Part shown: one piece after another, positions 52,482 to 60,852 of the stretch
Layout: each line of letters opens with the position of its first letter
Position numbering within the stretch: the first letter of the stretch is position 1
NCBI GenBank assembly: GCA_020632595.1
Contig: JACKFF010000004.1
Location: forward strand, 273,751 to 337,750
Length of the DNA stretch: 64,000 nt
Source of the DNA: Nitrospiraceae bacterium
GTDB taxonomy: Bacteria; Nitrospirota; Nitrospiria; Nitrospirales; UBA8639
Direction: 5' to 3'
Notes under the pieces: generated by a model
The model's database searches: none
What the model saw: the letters and a program-made list of their open reading frames with translations, nothing else
What the model was told of the DNA's origin: nothing
Program-made: the position numbers and the translations under genes

Positions 52482-53465
52482 ATGGAGATTTCACAATCTG
52501 AATTTCTCCACCTCTATTATTTCCTTAAACTCACCAGAGCGTTGGAGGAACGAGTCACTACGCTGTACCGCCAAGGTCGCATCGTCGGTGGAGCGTATAC
52601 CAGCCATGGAATGGAGGCGATATCGGTGGGCTATGCTTCCGCCCTGCAGGCCGATGATATTATCGCGCCCTTCCACCGGGATATGGGCGCGTTTTTAGTC
52701 AGAGGCATTACGCCGGGTGAGATTTTAGCTCAGTATCTTGGAAAGCGCACCGGACCCACCAAGGGGAAGGACGGCAATGTGCACATGGGCGACTTGAAAC
52801 GTGGCATCATCGCCTTTGTCAGCCATCTGGCCGACAATCTTCCCGTGGCGACCGGAGCGGCATTGGCATTTAAGCTCCGTGGTGAATCCCGTATTGTCGC
52901 CGCGAATACCGGAGATGGGGGGACCAGTCGCGGAGATTTTCATGAAGCGTTGAACTTCGCGTCCGTTCGCCGGCTGCCGGTGGTATTCTTTTGCAATAAC
53001 AACCAATACGCCTACTCCACCCCGCTTCATTACCAGATGGCCATCAAAGATGTCGTTGAACGCGCAAAAGCCTATGCCATACCAGGCGAAATTGTAGACG
53101 GCAACGATGTCGCTTCCGTCTATCTCATCGCTCAACGGGCATTTCAACGCGCCAGAGACGGAGGGGGACCCACCTTTATCGAATGTAAAACCATGCGTAT
53201 GCACGGGCATTCGGAGCATGATTCCGCTAAATATGTGCCTCGAGAACTCCTGGAAGAGTGGAAGAAGAAAGATCCCATCCTGAATGCGGAACGTCGCCTG
53301 AAAAAATTGGGGTATGCCGGTCAACGGGAGTTCCAGGAAATTCATATGAGGGTGGAAAAGGAAATTGAAACTGCCCTGGAGTTCGCGGAACAAAGCCCTC
53401 TTCCCGACGGTCCGGAAGCGTTGGAGGGCGTCTATGCGACCAATCCCGTGGAGGTACTGATATGA
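52482..53465 (+). CDS. 2-Oxoacid dehydrogenase E1 alpha subunit (branched-chain type likely)
   Basis: Start at ATG 52482 with AGGAG 7 bases upstream; the frame opens at 52458. The roughly 327-residue protein is a thiamin diphosphate-dependent E1 alpha: FHRDMGAFLVRGITPGEILAQYLG, the TPP motif GDGGTSRGDFHEALNFASVRRLPVVFFCNNNQYAYSTP and the phosphorylation-loop-like TMRMHGHSEHDSAKYVP. The pattern is closer to branched-chain 2-oxoacid dehydrogenase than to classical pyruvate dehydrogenase, but that is by eye. It overlaps the E1 beta start by 4 bp. Confidence 0.88.
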   Translation: MEISQSEFLHLYYFLKLTRALEERVTTLYRQGRIVGGAYTSHGMEAISVGYASALQADDIIAPFHRDMGAFLVRGITPGEILAQYLGKRTGPTKGKDGNVHMGDLKRGIIAFVSHLADNLPVATGAALAFKLRGESRIVAANTGDGGTSRGDFHEALNFASVRRLPVVFFCNNNQYAYSTPLHYQMAIKDVVERAKAYAIPGEIVDGNDVASVYLIAQRAFQRARDGGGPTFIECKTMRMHGHSEHDSAKYVPRELLEEWKKKDPILNAERRLKKLGYAGQREFQEIHMRVEKEIETALEFAEQSPLPDGPEALEGVYATNPVEVLI

Positions 53466-54454
53466 CCACATCCGCTATCGCACATGAAGTGACCTATCTG
53501 GAGGCTATTTCGCAAGCCCTTGATGAGGAAATGAGTCAGGATGAACGCGTCTTTCTTATGGGGGAGGATATCGGCCCTTACGGTGGGGCCTTTCGTGTTA
53601 CAGAAGGGTTTCAAGACAAGTATGGTGAATGGAGAGTGCTGGATACGCCCCTGGCTGAATCGGGAATTGTCGGGGCTGCGATTGGAGCGGCGATGATGGG
53701 CATGAGACCTGTGGTGGAAATGCAATTTGCGGATTTCATTTCCTGTGCGTTTGATCAAATCACCGAGATGGCCGCGAAGAATCATTATCGGTGGGGAGCA
53801 GAGGTGCCCATGGTCATTCGCGCACCCTACGGGGGAGGGACCCATGGAGGCCCGTTCCATTCCGTATGCCCGGAAGCCTGGTTCTTTCATACCCCCGGGT
53901 TGAAACTGGTAGCTCCCTCAACTGCTTATGACGCCAAAGGATTGTTGAAGGCCGCGATCCGGGATCATAACCCCGTCATTTATTTTGAGCATAAATTTCT
54001 GTACCGGCGGGTGAAAGAGGTGCTTCCTGCTGAAGATTATATCGTCCCGATCGGAGAGGCGGAGATCAAACGAACAGGAAGCGAGATATCCGTCATCACC
54101 TATGGAGCCATGGTCCACGTGGCATTAGAGGCAGCAGAGGCCTTGGATCAGGAAGGAATCGACATGGAGGTCGTAGATCTTCGCACCCTGAGCCCTCTTG
54201 ATACCGATACGGTCAAAGACTCTGTTCGAAAAACGGGCAAAGTGATTATTCTCCACGAAGATACAAAGACCGGAGGCATCGGTGGTGAGATTGCCGCAAT
54301 GCTGGCTGAAGAATGCTTCAACTCGCTTGATGCACCGATTATGAGGATCGCAGCCCCCGATATTCCCGTGCCCTACAGTCCCCCGCTGGAGAATTTTTTT
54401 CTTCCGAAAGCTCATGATGTTATCACCGCCGCCCGACAATTGGCGGCCTATTGA
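53462..54454 (+). CDS. 2-Oxoacid dehydrogenase E1 beta subunit
   Basis: The 330-residue protein pairs with E1 alpha to decarboxylate a 2-oxoacid and pass the acyl group to the lipoyl arm of E2. Typical elements are VFLMGEDIGPYGGAFRVTEGF, DTPLAESGIVGAAIGAAMMGMRPVVEMQFADF and GGGTHGGPFHS. The family C-terminal domain starts at about 200 (GAMVHVALEAAEAL). It overlaps E1 alpha and ends 20 bp before E2. Confidence 0.92.
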   Translation: MTTSAIAHEVTYLEAISQALDEEMSQDERVFLMGEDIGPYGGAFRVTEGFQDKYGEWRVLDTPLAESGIVGAAIGAAMMGMRPVVEMQFADFISCAFDQITEMAAKNHYRWGAEVPMVIRAPYGGGTHGGPFHSVCPEAWFFHTPGLKLVAPSTAYDAKGLLKAAIRDHNPVIYFEHKFLYRRVKEVLPAEDYIVPIGEAEIKRTGSEISVITYGAMVHVALEAAEALDQEGIDMEVVDLRTLSPLDTDTVKDSVRKTGKVIILHEDTKTGGIGGEIAAMLAEECFNSLDAPIMRIAAPDIPVPYSPPLENFFLPKAHDVITAARQLAAY

Positions 54455-54474
54455 TTCAAACATGGGAGCAATTC

Positions 54475-55656
54475 ATGGCCACCGACATCGTCATGCCGCA
54501 ATTAGGTGAAAGCATTGCCGAAGGCACCATCGTAAAATGGCTGGTTCCGCTGGGGGGACAGATAAAAAAAGATGAATCCCTGTTAGAGGTGGAAACAGAC
54601 AAAGTCGCATTGGATATTCCTTCCCCGGCGAACGGAGCCTTAACCGAGATTTTGATTCAGGAAGGGCAAACGGTCCCGGTGGGCACCCTCCTTGCGCGAC
54701 TCGATTACTCTTCCGAAACCGGAAACGGTGATTCCGCGACAAGCACCATTCAATCACCGGTATCATCTGGTCACGGCCATGCAACGTTCTCTGGATCCCC
54801 GGATCTCCTTTCACCCGCTGTTCGAGACCTTGCTGCCAAGCACCAGGTGGACCTCAGCCGCATCACCGGAACCGGCATGAATGGACGGATTACCAAGAAG
54901 GACGTCCTGGAATTTCTGGATAAGCAAGGCCGTCCCGGAAAAGAGTCCGGCAATCCGCTAACGGGACAGCCCGCAGCACTGCCTTCTTCCCCTGAAGAAG
55001 AGCTGATTCCCCTGAGTTCCATGCGACGAACGATTGCTGAACGCATGATCAAAAGTCGACAGACCGCAGCCCACGTGGTGACGTTCTTTGAAGCCGACTT
55101 TACAACCATCGAACCCGCCAGACAGGAGCTCCATCTGACTTATCTGCCTTTTGTGATCAAGGCGGTCACGCAGGGAATCAACGCATTTCCGATTCTCAAT
55201 TCCTCCTGGTCTGCCAAGGGCCTGATTATCAAACATGCCATGCATATCGGGGTAGCTGTCGCTGTCGAGGAAGGATTATTGGTTCCCGTTGTCAAACATG
55301 CCGATCAAAAAGATCTTCGGCAATTAGGCACAGAAGTGGCCGATCTGTCTCAACGGGCACGCAGCAAACAACTCCAGCCCGAGGAAGTCCAAGGAGGGAC
55401 CTTCACCATCACGAATCATGGAGGGACCGGCAGCCTCTTCAGCACCCCGATCATCAACCAACCGCAAATTGCCATTCTTGGCGTTGGCGCTGTTCAGCGG
55501 CGAGCAGTGGTCGTGAACGAGTCCATAGAAATTCGCCCCATGGCCTACTTGAGTCTGGCCTTTGATCATCGGGTCATCGATGGAGCCACGGCCGATCAAT
55601 TCATGCTCATGGTGAAATCTGTTCTGGAACAACCCTCCTGGGAGGTCGCCCCATGA
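54475..55656 (+). CDS. 2-Oxoacid dehydrogenase E2 (dihydrolipoyl acyltransferase)
   Basis: From ATG 54475 the 393-residue protein has one lipoyl domain (1-77, lipoylated Lys in VETDKVALDIPSP), a peripheral-subunit-binding domain (SPAVRDLAAKHQVDLSRITGTGMNGRITKKDV, about 115-150) and a catalytic domain with His in SLAFDHRVIDG. It transfers the acyl group from E1 to CoA. No E3 (dihydrolipoamide dehydrogenase) gene is in the window, so a shared E3 is presumably used. It overlaps the thiolase start by 4 bp. Confidence 0.92.
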   Translation: MATDIVMPQLGESIAEGTIVKWLVPLGGQIKKDESLLEVETDKVALDIPSPANGALTEILIQEGQTVPVGTLLARLDYSSETGNGDSATSTIQSPVSSGHGHATFSGSPDLLSPAVRDLAAKHQVDLSRITGTGMNGRITKKDVLEFLDKQGRPGKESGNPLTGQPAALPSSPEEELIPLSSMRRTIAERMIKSRQTAAHVVTFFEADFTTIEPARQELHLTYLPFVIKAVTQGINAFPILNSSWSAKGLIIKHAMHIGVAVAVEEGLLVPVVKHADQKDLRQLGTEVADLSQRARSKQLQPEEVQGGTFTITNHGGTGSLFSTPIINQPQIAILGVGAVQRRAVVVNESIEIRPMAYLSLAFDHRVIDGATADQFMLMVKSVLEQPSWEVAP

Positions 55657-56843
55657 CTGAGACCAAACACGCGGTCATTGTGAGTGCCGTCCGCACTCCC
55701 ATGGGAAGCTTTCAGGGCGTCTTCAGCCCGGTTCCCGCTACGAAACTCGGAAGCCTGGCCATTGCCGAAAGCTTACGTCGCGTTCACCTGTCAGGAGCGT
55801 TGGTGGACGAGGTCTATATGGGGTGCGTGCTGGCTGCCGGCCTTGGACAGGCACCCGCGAGGCAAGCCGCCCTTGGAGCCGGTCTGCCCGACTCGGTTGG
55901 CGCCACCACCATCAACAAGGTCTGCGGATCCAGTCTCATGGCCATCATCATGGCGACTCAAGCCATCAAATTAGGGGAAGCCCGCATTCTGGTTGCCGGA
56001 GGCATGGAAAGCATGACCGGTGCCCCCTACCTCCTGACCAGGGCCCGACAAGGCTATCGACTGGGCCATGGGGAACTGGTGGATAGCCTGATTAAGGATG
56101 GACTTTGGGACGTCTATAACGATTTTCACATGGGTCAGGGTGGGGAACTCTGTGCGTCAAAGTATCAACTGAGCCGGCAGGCTCTTGATGACTTTACGAT
56201 TGAAAGCTATCGCCGGGCCCGCATGGCCATTGCGACCGGCGCATTCAAACCGGAAATCGTTTCCGTCGAAGTGCCTCAAAAAAAAGGTGACCCCCTTCTC
56301 GTCACAGACGATGAGGAACCGAATCGCGTGAATCTTGAAAAACTTGCCGGTTTGAAGCCGGTGTTCAAAGAAGACGGCGTGTTGACAGTCGGCAATTCTC
56401 CATCCTGCAATGATGGTGCGGCAGCCCTTGTTCTGATGGAAGAGAGAGAGGCCGAACGCCAGCGCATCAAACCGTTGGCAAGAATCATCGGCTATGTCGG
56501 CGCCGCATTAGCACCCGAGTGGTTTACCATCGCCCCGGTTCACGCCATCCAAAAAGTTCTGAAGCAGACAGGTCTGACCATCGAGCAGATTGATCTCTTT
56601 GAAATCAATGAAGCCTTTAGCTCGGTGTCTCTTGCCATTAACCGGGAACTCAACCTGGACCCGGCGAAAGTCAATGTAAACGGAGGCGCGGTGGCGCTTG
56701 GCCATCCAATCGGAGCCACCGGCGCACGAATGATGACCACCCTGCTGTATGCCCTGGAAGCCAGAGGTGGCCGCTTGGGACTTGCCAGTCTCTGTATTGG
56801 TGGAGGCGAAGCCCTGGCTGTCGTGATCGAACGCATGACCTAG
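55653..56843 (+). CDS. Acetyl-CoA C-acetyltransferase (thiolase)
   Basis: The 396-residue thiolase has all catalytic elements: nucleophilic Cys in INKVCGSSLMAI (about residue 89), EINEAFSSVSLAI, His in GGAVALGHPIGATGARM and the second Cys in LCIGGGEALA. It would cleave acetoacetyl-CoA to two acetyl-CoA or run in reverse. It is translationally coupled to the E2 gene and precedes 3-hydroxybutyryl-CoA dehydrogenase by 56 bp. Confidence 0.93.
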   Translation: MTETKHAVIVSAVRTPMGSFQGVFSPVPATKLGSLAIAESLRRVHLSGALVDEVYMGCVLAAGLGQAPARQAALGAGLPDSVGATTINKVCGSSLMAIIMATQAIKLGEARILVAGGMESMTGAPYLLTRARQGYRLGHGELVDSLIKDGLWDVYNDFHMGQGGELCASKYQLSRQALDDFTIESYRRARMAIATGAFKPEIVSVEVPQKKGDPLLVTDDEEPNRVNLEKLAGLKPVFKEDGVLTVGNSPSCNDGAAALVLMEEREAERQRIKPLARIIGYVGAALAPEWFTIAPVHAIQKVLKQTGLTIEQIDLFEINEAFSSVSLAINRELNLDPAKVNVNGGAVALGHPIGATGARMMTTLLYALEARGGRLGLASLCIGGGEALAVVIERMT

Positions 56844-56899
56844 CTCATGGAATTCGCGACCCCGGTCACGTTTCTGTTTGAACTGAAGGAGAAGCGCAC

Positions 56900-57763
56900 A
56901 TGCCATCACAGCCCATTCAAACCATTGGGGTCGTAGGAGCCGGCCAAATGGGTGCGGGCATCGCGTTCGTATCTGCGCTCGCAGGCTGTGAGGTCTTCCT
57001 TTACGATATCCACACCGCATCTCTGGAAGCCGCTCTTGAACGCATTCACAAGGGATTCGCCAAACAAATTCAGGAGGGCATCATCCAGGCTTCGAAGGGC
57101 GAGGCGGCCCTCAAACGAATCCGGACCACCCAATCCCTTGGAGACATGACTGATCGTCACCTGATCCTGGAAGCCGCCCCCGAAAATTTGGAAATGAAAT
57201 GCGAGCTGTTCCGACAGCTTGGCGCAATCTGCAAACCGGATGTGATCCTGGCCAGCAATACCTCCTCGATATCCATCACAAAATTAGGGGCCATGTCGGG
57301 GCGGGACGCTCAGGTGGCCGGCATGCATTTTATGAATCCTGTCCCGGTCATGAAATTGGTCGAACTCATTCGAGGGTTGCGAACCAGCGATGAGACCATC
57401 TCGCTTCTCGCCGGCCTTGCCGACCGCATGGGAAAAGTTGTGGTGGAATCCAAAGATTTTCCGGGATTCATCGTCAATCGCCTGCTCATGCCGATGGTCA
57501 ATGAAGCCATTTTTGCGTTCGCCGAAGGCATCGCGACCGCCGACATGATCGACAAGGCGATGACCCATGGCACCAACCACCCCGTAGGGCCACTGGCCTT
57601 AGCCGATCGGATCGGTCTGGATACCGTGCTCAACATTTGCGAAATTTTATTTCAAGAATTCGGCGATCAAAAGTTCCGCCCGTGTCCGCTTCTCCGAAAA
57701 TATGTTGAGGCGGGTTGGTTGGGTCGAAAGTCAGGAAGAGGATTTTACACCTATCAACCTTGA
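56900..57763 (+). CDS. hbd: 3-Hydroxybutyryl-CoA dehydrogenase
   Basis: The 287-residue enzyme oxidises 3-hydroxybutyryl-CoA to acetoacetyl-CoA with NAD(P)+. It has the N-terminal Rossmann motif GVVGAGQMGAGIAFVSALAG, the catalytic His in GMHFMNPVPVMKLVELI and the C-terminal dimer domain (GFIVNRLLMPMVNEAIFAF, THGTNHPVGPLALADRIGLD). Length is normal for this family. It feeds the thiolase just upstream and is 23 bp from the mutase gene. Confidence 0.93.
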   Translation: MPSQPIQTIGVVGAGQMGAGIAFVSALAGCEVFLYDIHTASLEAALERIHKGFAKQIQEGIIQASKGEAALKRIRTTQSLGDMTDRHLILEAAPENLEMKCELFRQLGAICKPDVILASNTSSISITKLGAMSGRDAQVAGMHFMNPVPVMKLVELIRGLRTSDETISLLAGLADRMGKVVVESKDFPGFIVNRLLMPMVNEAIFAFAEGIATADMIDKAMTHGTNHPVGPLALADRIGLDTVLNICEILFQEFGDQKFRPCPLLRKYVEAGWLGRKSGRGFYTYQP

Positions 57764-57786
57764 TCCCCTTGTCAGGATATGACGCC

Positions 57787-59454
57787 ATGAAGATTGCTCA
57801 CGAATCACCGGTGGTCCATCAGAAAGGTTCGACTGAAGAAGGTCCTGTCGCTCACCATGGTCAGGATCGAAAGACCTCCGGTACGTCCTTGTCCGGAATG
57901 CCGATTGCCGATCGGTATACGCAGGATGACCTCAAAGATTGGGACCCTGCACGTGACCTCGGGCATCCTGGAGACTTCCCCTACACGCGTGGGATTCATC
58001 CGACAATGTACCGCGGTCGGCTATGGACGATGCGGCAATTTGCGGGATTCGGGACGGCTCAGGACACGAATGCCCGCTTCAAATACCTCCTGGATCAGGG
58101 GCAAACCGGTCTGAGCGTCGCATTTGATATGCCGACCCTCATGGGGCTTGATTCCGACAATCCGCAGGCTCTTGGGGAGGTGGGCTATTGTGGAGTTGCG
58201 GTCTCGTCACTGGAAGATATGGCCACACTCTTCGACGGCATCCCTCTGGATCGGGTATCGGTCTCCATGACGATCAATGGCCCGGCCGCCGTGATATTCG
58301 CCATGTATCTCACCCTGGCTGAACGGCAAGGCATCCCGCTGAACCGGCTCAATGGCACCCTTCAAAACGATATTCTCAAAGAATATATCGCACAAAAAGA
58401 ATGGTTGTTTCCGCCTGCTCCCCATATGCGGTTAATTACGGACACCATCGGCTACTGCAGTGAACACGTGCCGAAATGGCACCCTATCAGCATCAGCGGG
58501 TATCACATTCGTGAAGCAGGATCCACCGCCGTACAGGAACTGGCCTTTACCCTGTATGACGGGCTGACCTATGTCGAGGCCGCCGTCCGGGCAGGATTGC
58601 CGATCGATGCCTTTGCCCCGCAACTGTCCTTTTTCTTTAATTCGCATAACGACTTTTTTGAGGAAATTGCCAAGTTTCGAGCTGCACGACGCATATGGGC
58701 GCAGGAAATGAAAAACCGGTACAATCCCAACAATCCCCGCTCGCTCCAACTTCGCTGCCATGCCCAGACAGCAGGGTGTTCCCTCATGGCCCAGCAACCC
58801 ATGAACAATGTGGTGCGCACAACCCTCCAGGCGCTGGCAGCCGTGCTCGGTGGCACTCAATCGCTCCATACCAATTCCATGGATGAGACACTGTCACTCC
58901 CCACTCAAGAAGCCGTCACGCTGGCGTTACGCACCCAACAGATCATTGCCCATGAAAGCGGGGTCACCAACACGGTTGATCCTCTGGCGGGTTCCTATTT
59001 CATTGAACATCTCACCAACCGGATGGAGGAAGGTGCCCGCGAATACTTTCGCAAGCTGGATGCCATGGGAGGCATGTTGGCCGCTATCGAACGGGGGTTC
59101 CCACAACGAGAGATTCTGGAAGCGTCCCAGCATTACCAGGAGGAAATCGACCGGAAAGAACGCATCATCGTCGGTGTCAATGAGTACGTTGAATCGGAGC
59201 AGTACACCATTCCCACCCTGCGAATCGGCAAGGAAGTCGAAGAGTATCAGCGGGAACGCTTGCGCTCCTTCCGCGCCAAACGGGATTCCAAGAAAGTGTC
59301 TGAAGCGCTGCATGAAATTCAATGGTTCGCACAATCCGGCGAAAATCTTCTGCCCCATCTGATGCACGCCGTCCAGGCCAGGGCCACATTGGGAGAAATG
59401 TGTGGAGCCCTAAAGGAAGTTTTTGGAACCTATCGTGAACCGGTTGTCTTATGA
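57787..59454 (+). CDS. icmA: Acyl-CoA mutase large subunit with isobutyryl-CoA mutase signature
   Basis: From ATG 57787 the 555-residue protein is the catalytic subunit of a split adenosylcobalamin mutase; the B12-binding subunit is at 60451. With the Propionibacterium methylmalonyl-CoA mutase numbering (offset of four, checked at Thr85, Ser114, Ser164, Thr166 and His244), Tyr89 is replaced by Phe85 (TMRQFAGF) and Arg207 by Gln203 (EYIAQKEW). Phe and Gln are the residues of isobutyryl-CoA mutase. The Asp that marks 2-hydroxyisobutyryl-CoA mutase is Ala112 here. It should interconvert isobutyryl-CoA and n-butyryl-CoA. About 35 extra N-terminal residues precede the conserved part. Pivalyl-CoA mutase activity is an alternative. 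Confidence 0.85.
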   Translation: MKIAHESPVVHQKGSTEEGPVAHHGQDRKTSGTSLSGMPIADRYTQDDLKDWDPARDLGHPGDFPYTRGIHPTMYRGRLWTMRQFAGFGTAQDTNARFKYLLDQGQTGLSVAFDMPTLMGLDSDNPQALGEVGYCGVAVSSLEDMATLFDGIPLDRVSVSMTINGPAAVIFAMYLTLAERQGIPLNRLNGTLQNDILKEYIAQKEWLFPPAPHMRLITDTIGYCSEHVPKWHPISISGYHIREAGSTAVQELAFTLYDGLTYVEAAVRAGLPIDAFAPQLSFFFNSHNDFFEEIAKFRAARRIWAQEMKNRYNPNNPRSLQLRCHAQTAGCSLMAQQPMNNVVRTTLQALAAVLGGTQSLHTNSMDETLSLPTQEAVTLALRTQQIIAHESGVTNTVDPLAGSYFIEHLTNRMEEGAREYFRKLDAMGGMLAAIERGFPQREILEASQHYQEEIDRKERIIVGVNEYVESEQYTIPTLRIGKEVEEYQRERLRSFRAKRDSKKVSEALHEIQWFAQSGENLLPHLMHAVQARATLGEMCGALKEVFGTYREPVVL

Positions 59455-59599
59455 AATGTTGTCGCAACCGAGGACCACAAGGCATGTTGGCGTTCATGAC
59501 TCCATTTGCCAGGAGGTACCAGTGCAAACCGGTATACGGATTTCACCAATGCTCCTGTAGCCGAGACCACCTTTCCTCAAAACAGAAGGGACCAATCCT

Positions 59600-60454
59600 G
59601 TGAAACTCGGACAATTTAACATTTATCCTGTGACAGACGGCCGGTTCAGGCTTGACGGCGGAGCGATGTTCGGGGTGGTCCCCCGGGTGCTCTGGGAGAA
59701 ATGTTGTCCGGCCGACGATCACCACCGCATCCCGCTCAGCTTGACCTGTCTGCTGATCCAGGCACACGGGAAGAACATCCTCGTCGATACGGGACTTGGC
59801 TCAAAACATGACCAAAAATTTCATCGGATGTTTGCCGTGGAACAAGCCTCCTCACTTTCTGATTCCTTACACCACTTCCGCCTTGCCCCGAAGGATATCG
59901 ATATGGTGATCAACACCCATTTGCACTTCGATCACGCCGGAGGCAACACGCGGTGTGATGAAAAAGGACAGACGATCCCGACGTTTCCAATGGCCCGCTA
60001 TCTGGTGCAACGCGGAGAATTTGAAGATGGCATCAAGGCGAATGAACGGACCAAGGCCAGTTACCGTCAGGAAAATTTCATTCCTATTCTGGAACATCAC
60101 CAGTGTGAATTTGTCACAGGCACGACCGAGTGGCTGCCCGGTGTCTCGATGGTGGTCACCCCCGGCCATACCAAATACCACCAAAGCGTCAAGATTGAAT
60201 CCGAAGGCCACACGGCCTTCTTTTTAGGCGATTGTATCCCCACGGTCTCTCACCTGCCCCTCCCCTATATCATGGGCTACGACCTCTTTCCGCTACAGAC
60301 GCTCGAAACCAAACGATGGATTCTGGACCAAGCCTACGAAGAAGGATGGCTCCTGATTTTCGAACATGACCCCCGGATTGTGATGGGGTATATCCACAAA
60401 GACCCAGAAGGCAAATATTTCCTGAAACCTGCAGAGGAAGCGAGAACAGCATGA
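59600..60454 (+). CDS. Metallo-beta-lactamase-fold hydrolase inside the mutase locus
   Basis: Starting at GTG 59600, the 284-residue protein has the MBL metal motif NTHLHFDHAGG, further ligands in VVTPGHTKYHQ and FFLGDCIP, and a C-terminal His in IFEHDP. The pattern is close to lactonases and thioesterases of the AhlD/glyoxalase II-like group. It lies between the two mutase subunit genes and overlaps the small subunit start by 4 bp, so it is co-translated. It may hydrolyse an acyl-CoA or a lactone arising from side reactions; this is inference. Confidence 0.85.
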   Translation: MKLGQFNIYPVTDGRFRLDGGAMFGVVPRVLWEKCCPADDHHRIPLSLTCLLIQAHGKNILVDTGLGSKHDQKFHRMFAVEQASSLSDSLHHFRLAPKDIDMVINTHLHFDHAGGNTRCDEKGQTIPTFPMARYLVQRGEFEDGIKANERTKASYRQENFIPILEHHQCEFVTGTTEWLPGVSMVVTPGHTKYHQSVKIESEGHTAFFLGDCIPTVSHLPLPYIMGYDLFPLQTLETKRWILDQAYEEGWLLIFEHDPRIVMGYIHKDPEGKYFLKPAEEARTA

Positions 60455-60852
60455 CCACAGCGACGACGCCCATTCGAGTCCTCATCGGAAAGGTTGGTTT
60501 GGACGGCCACGACCGCGGGGTGAAACTGGTAGCCCGGGCCCTGCGAGACTCCGGCGTGGAAGTCATTTATACCGGGTTACATCAAACCCCCGAGCAGGTC
60601 GTCAATATCGCCATTCAAGAAGACGTGGACGCGATAGGCCTGAGCATTCATTCCGGTGCCCATACCTCTCTGTTTCCACGGGTACTGGAATTGCTGAAAA
60701 CGCATCATGCCGAGGATATCGTCGTCTTCGGTGGAGGCATTATCCCCTCTGATGATGTCGGCCCTCTGATGGAAACCGGTGTGCGGGCCTTGTTCCCTCC
60801 CGGCACCTCGATGTCACGCATTGTGGAATTCGTGAAAGGACTGCCCCGATGA
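60451..60852 (+). CDS. icmB: Acyl-CoA mutase small subunit (B12-binding)
   Basis: The 133-residue protein is a stand-alone cobalamin-binding domain, the same size as known IcmB/HcmB. The base-off/His-on motif is complete: LDGHDRG with the cobalt-coordinating His (about residue 17), LSIHSGAHTSL and VFGGGIIP. It pairs with the catalytic subunit at 57787-59454. The start overlaps the MBL gene by 4 bp and its stop overlaps the thiolase-like gene by 4 bp. Confidence 0.93.
   Translation: MTTATTPIRVLIGKVGLDGHDRGVKLVARALRDSGVEVIYTGLHQTPEQVVNIAIQEDVDAIGLSIHSGAHTSLFPRVLELLKTHHAEDIVVFGGGIIPSDDVGPLMETGVRALFPPGTSMSRIVEFVKGLPR

Noticed and set aside
57787..59454. Annotation as methylmalonyl-CoA mutase
   Set aside because: The two substrate-defining residues (Tyr89 and Arg207 in the reference enzyme) are Phe and Gln, as in isobutyryl-CoA mutase.
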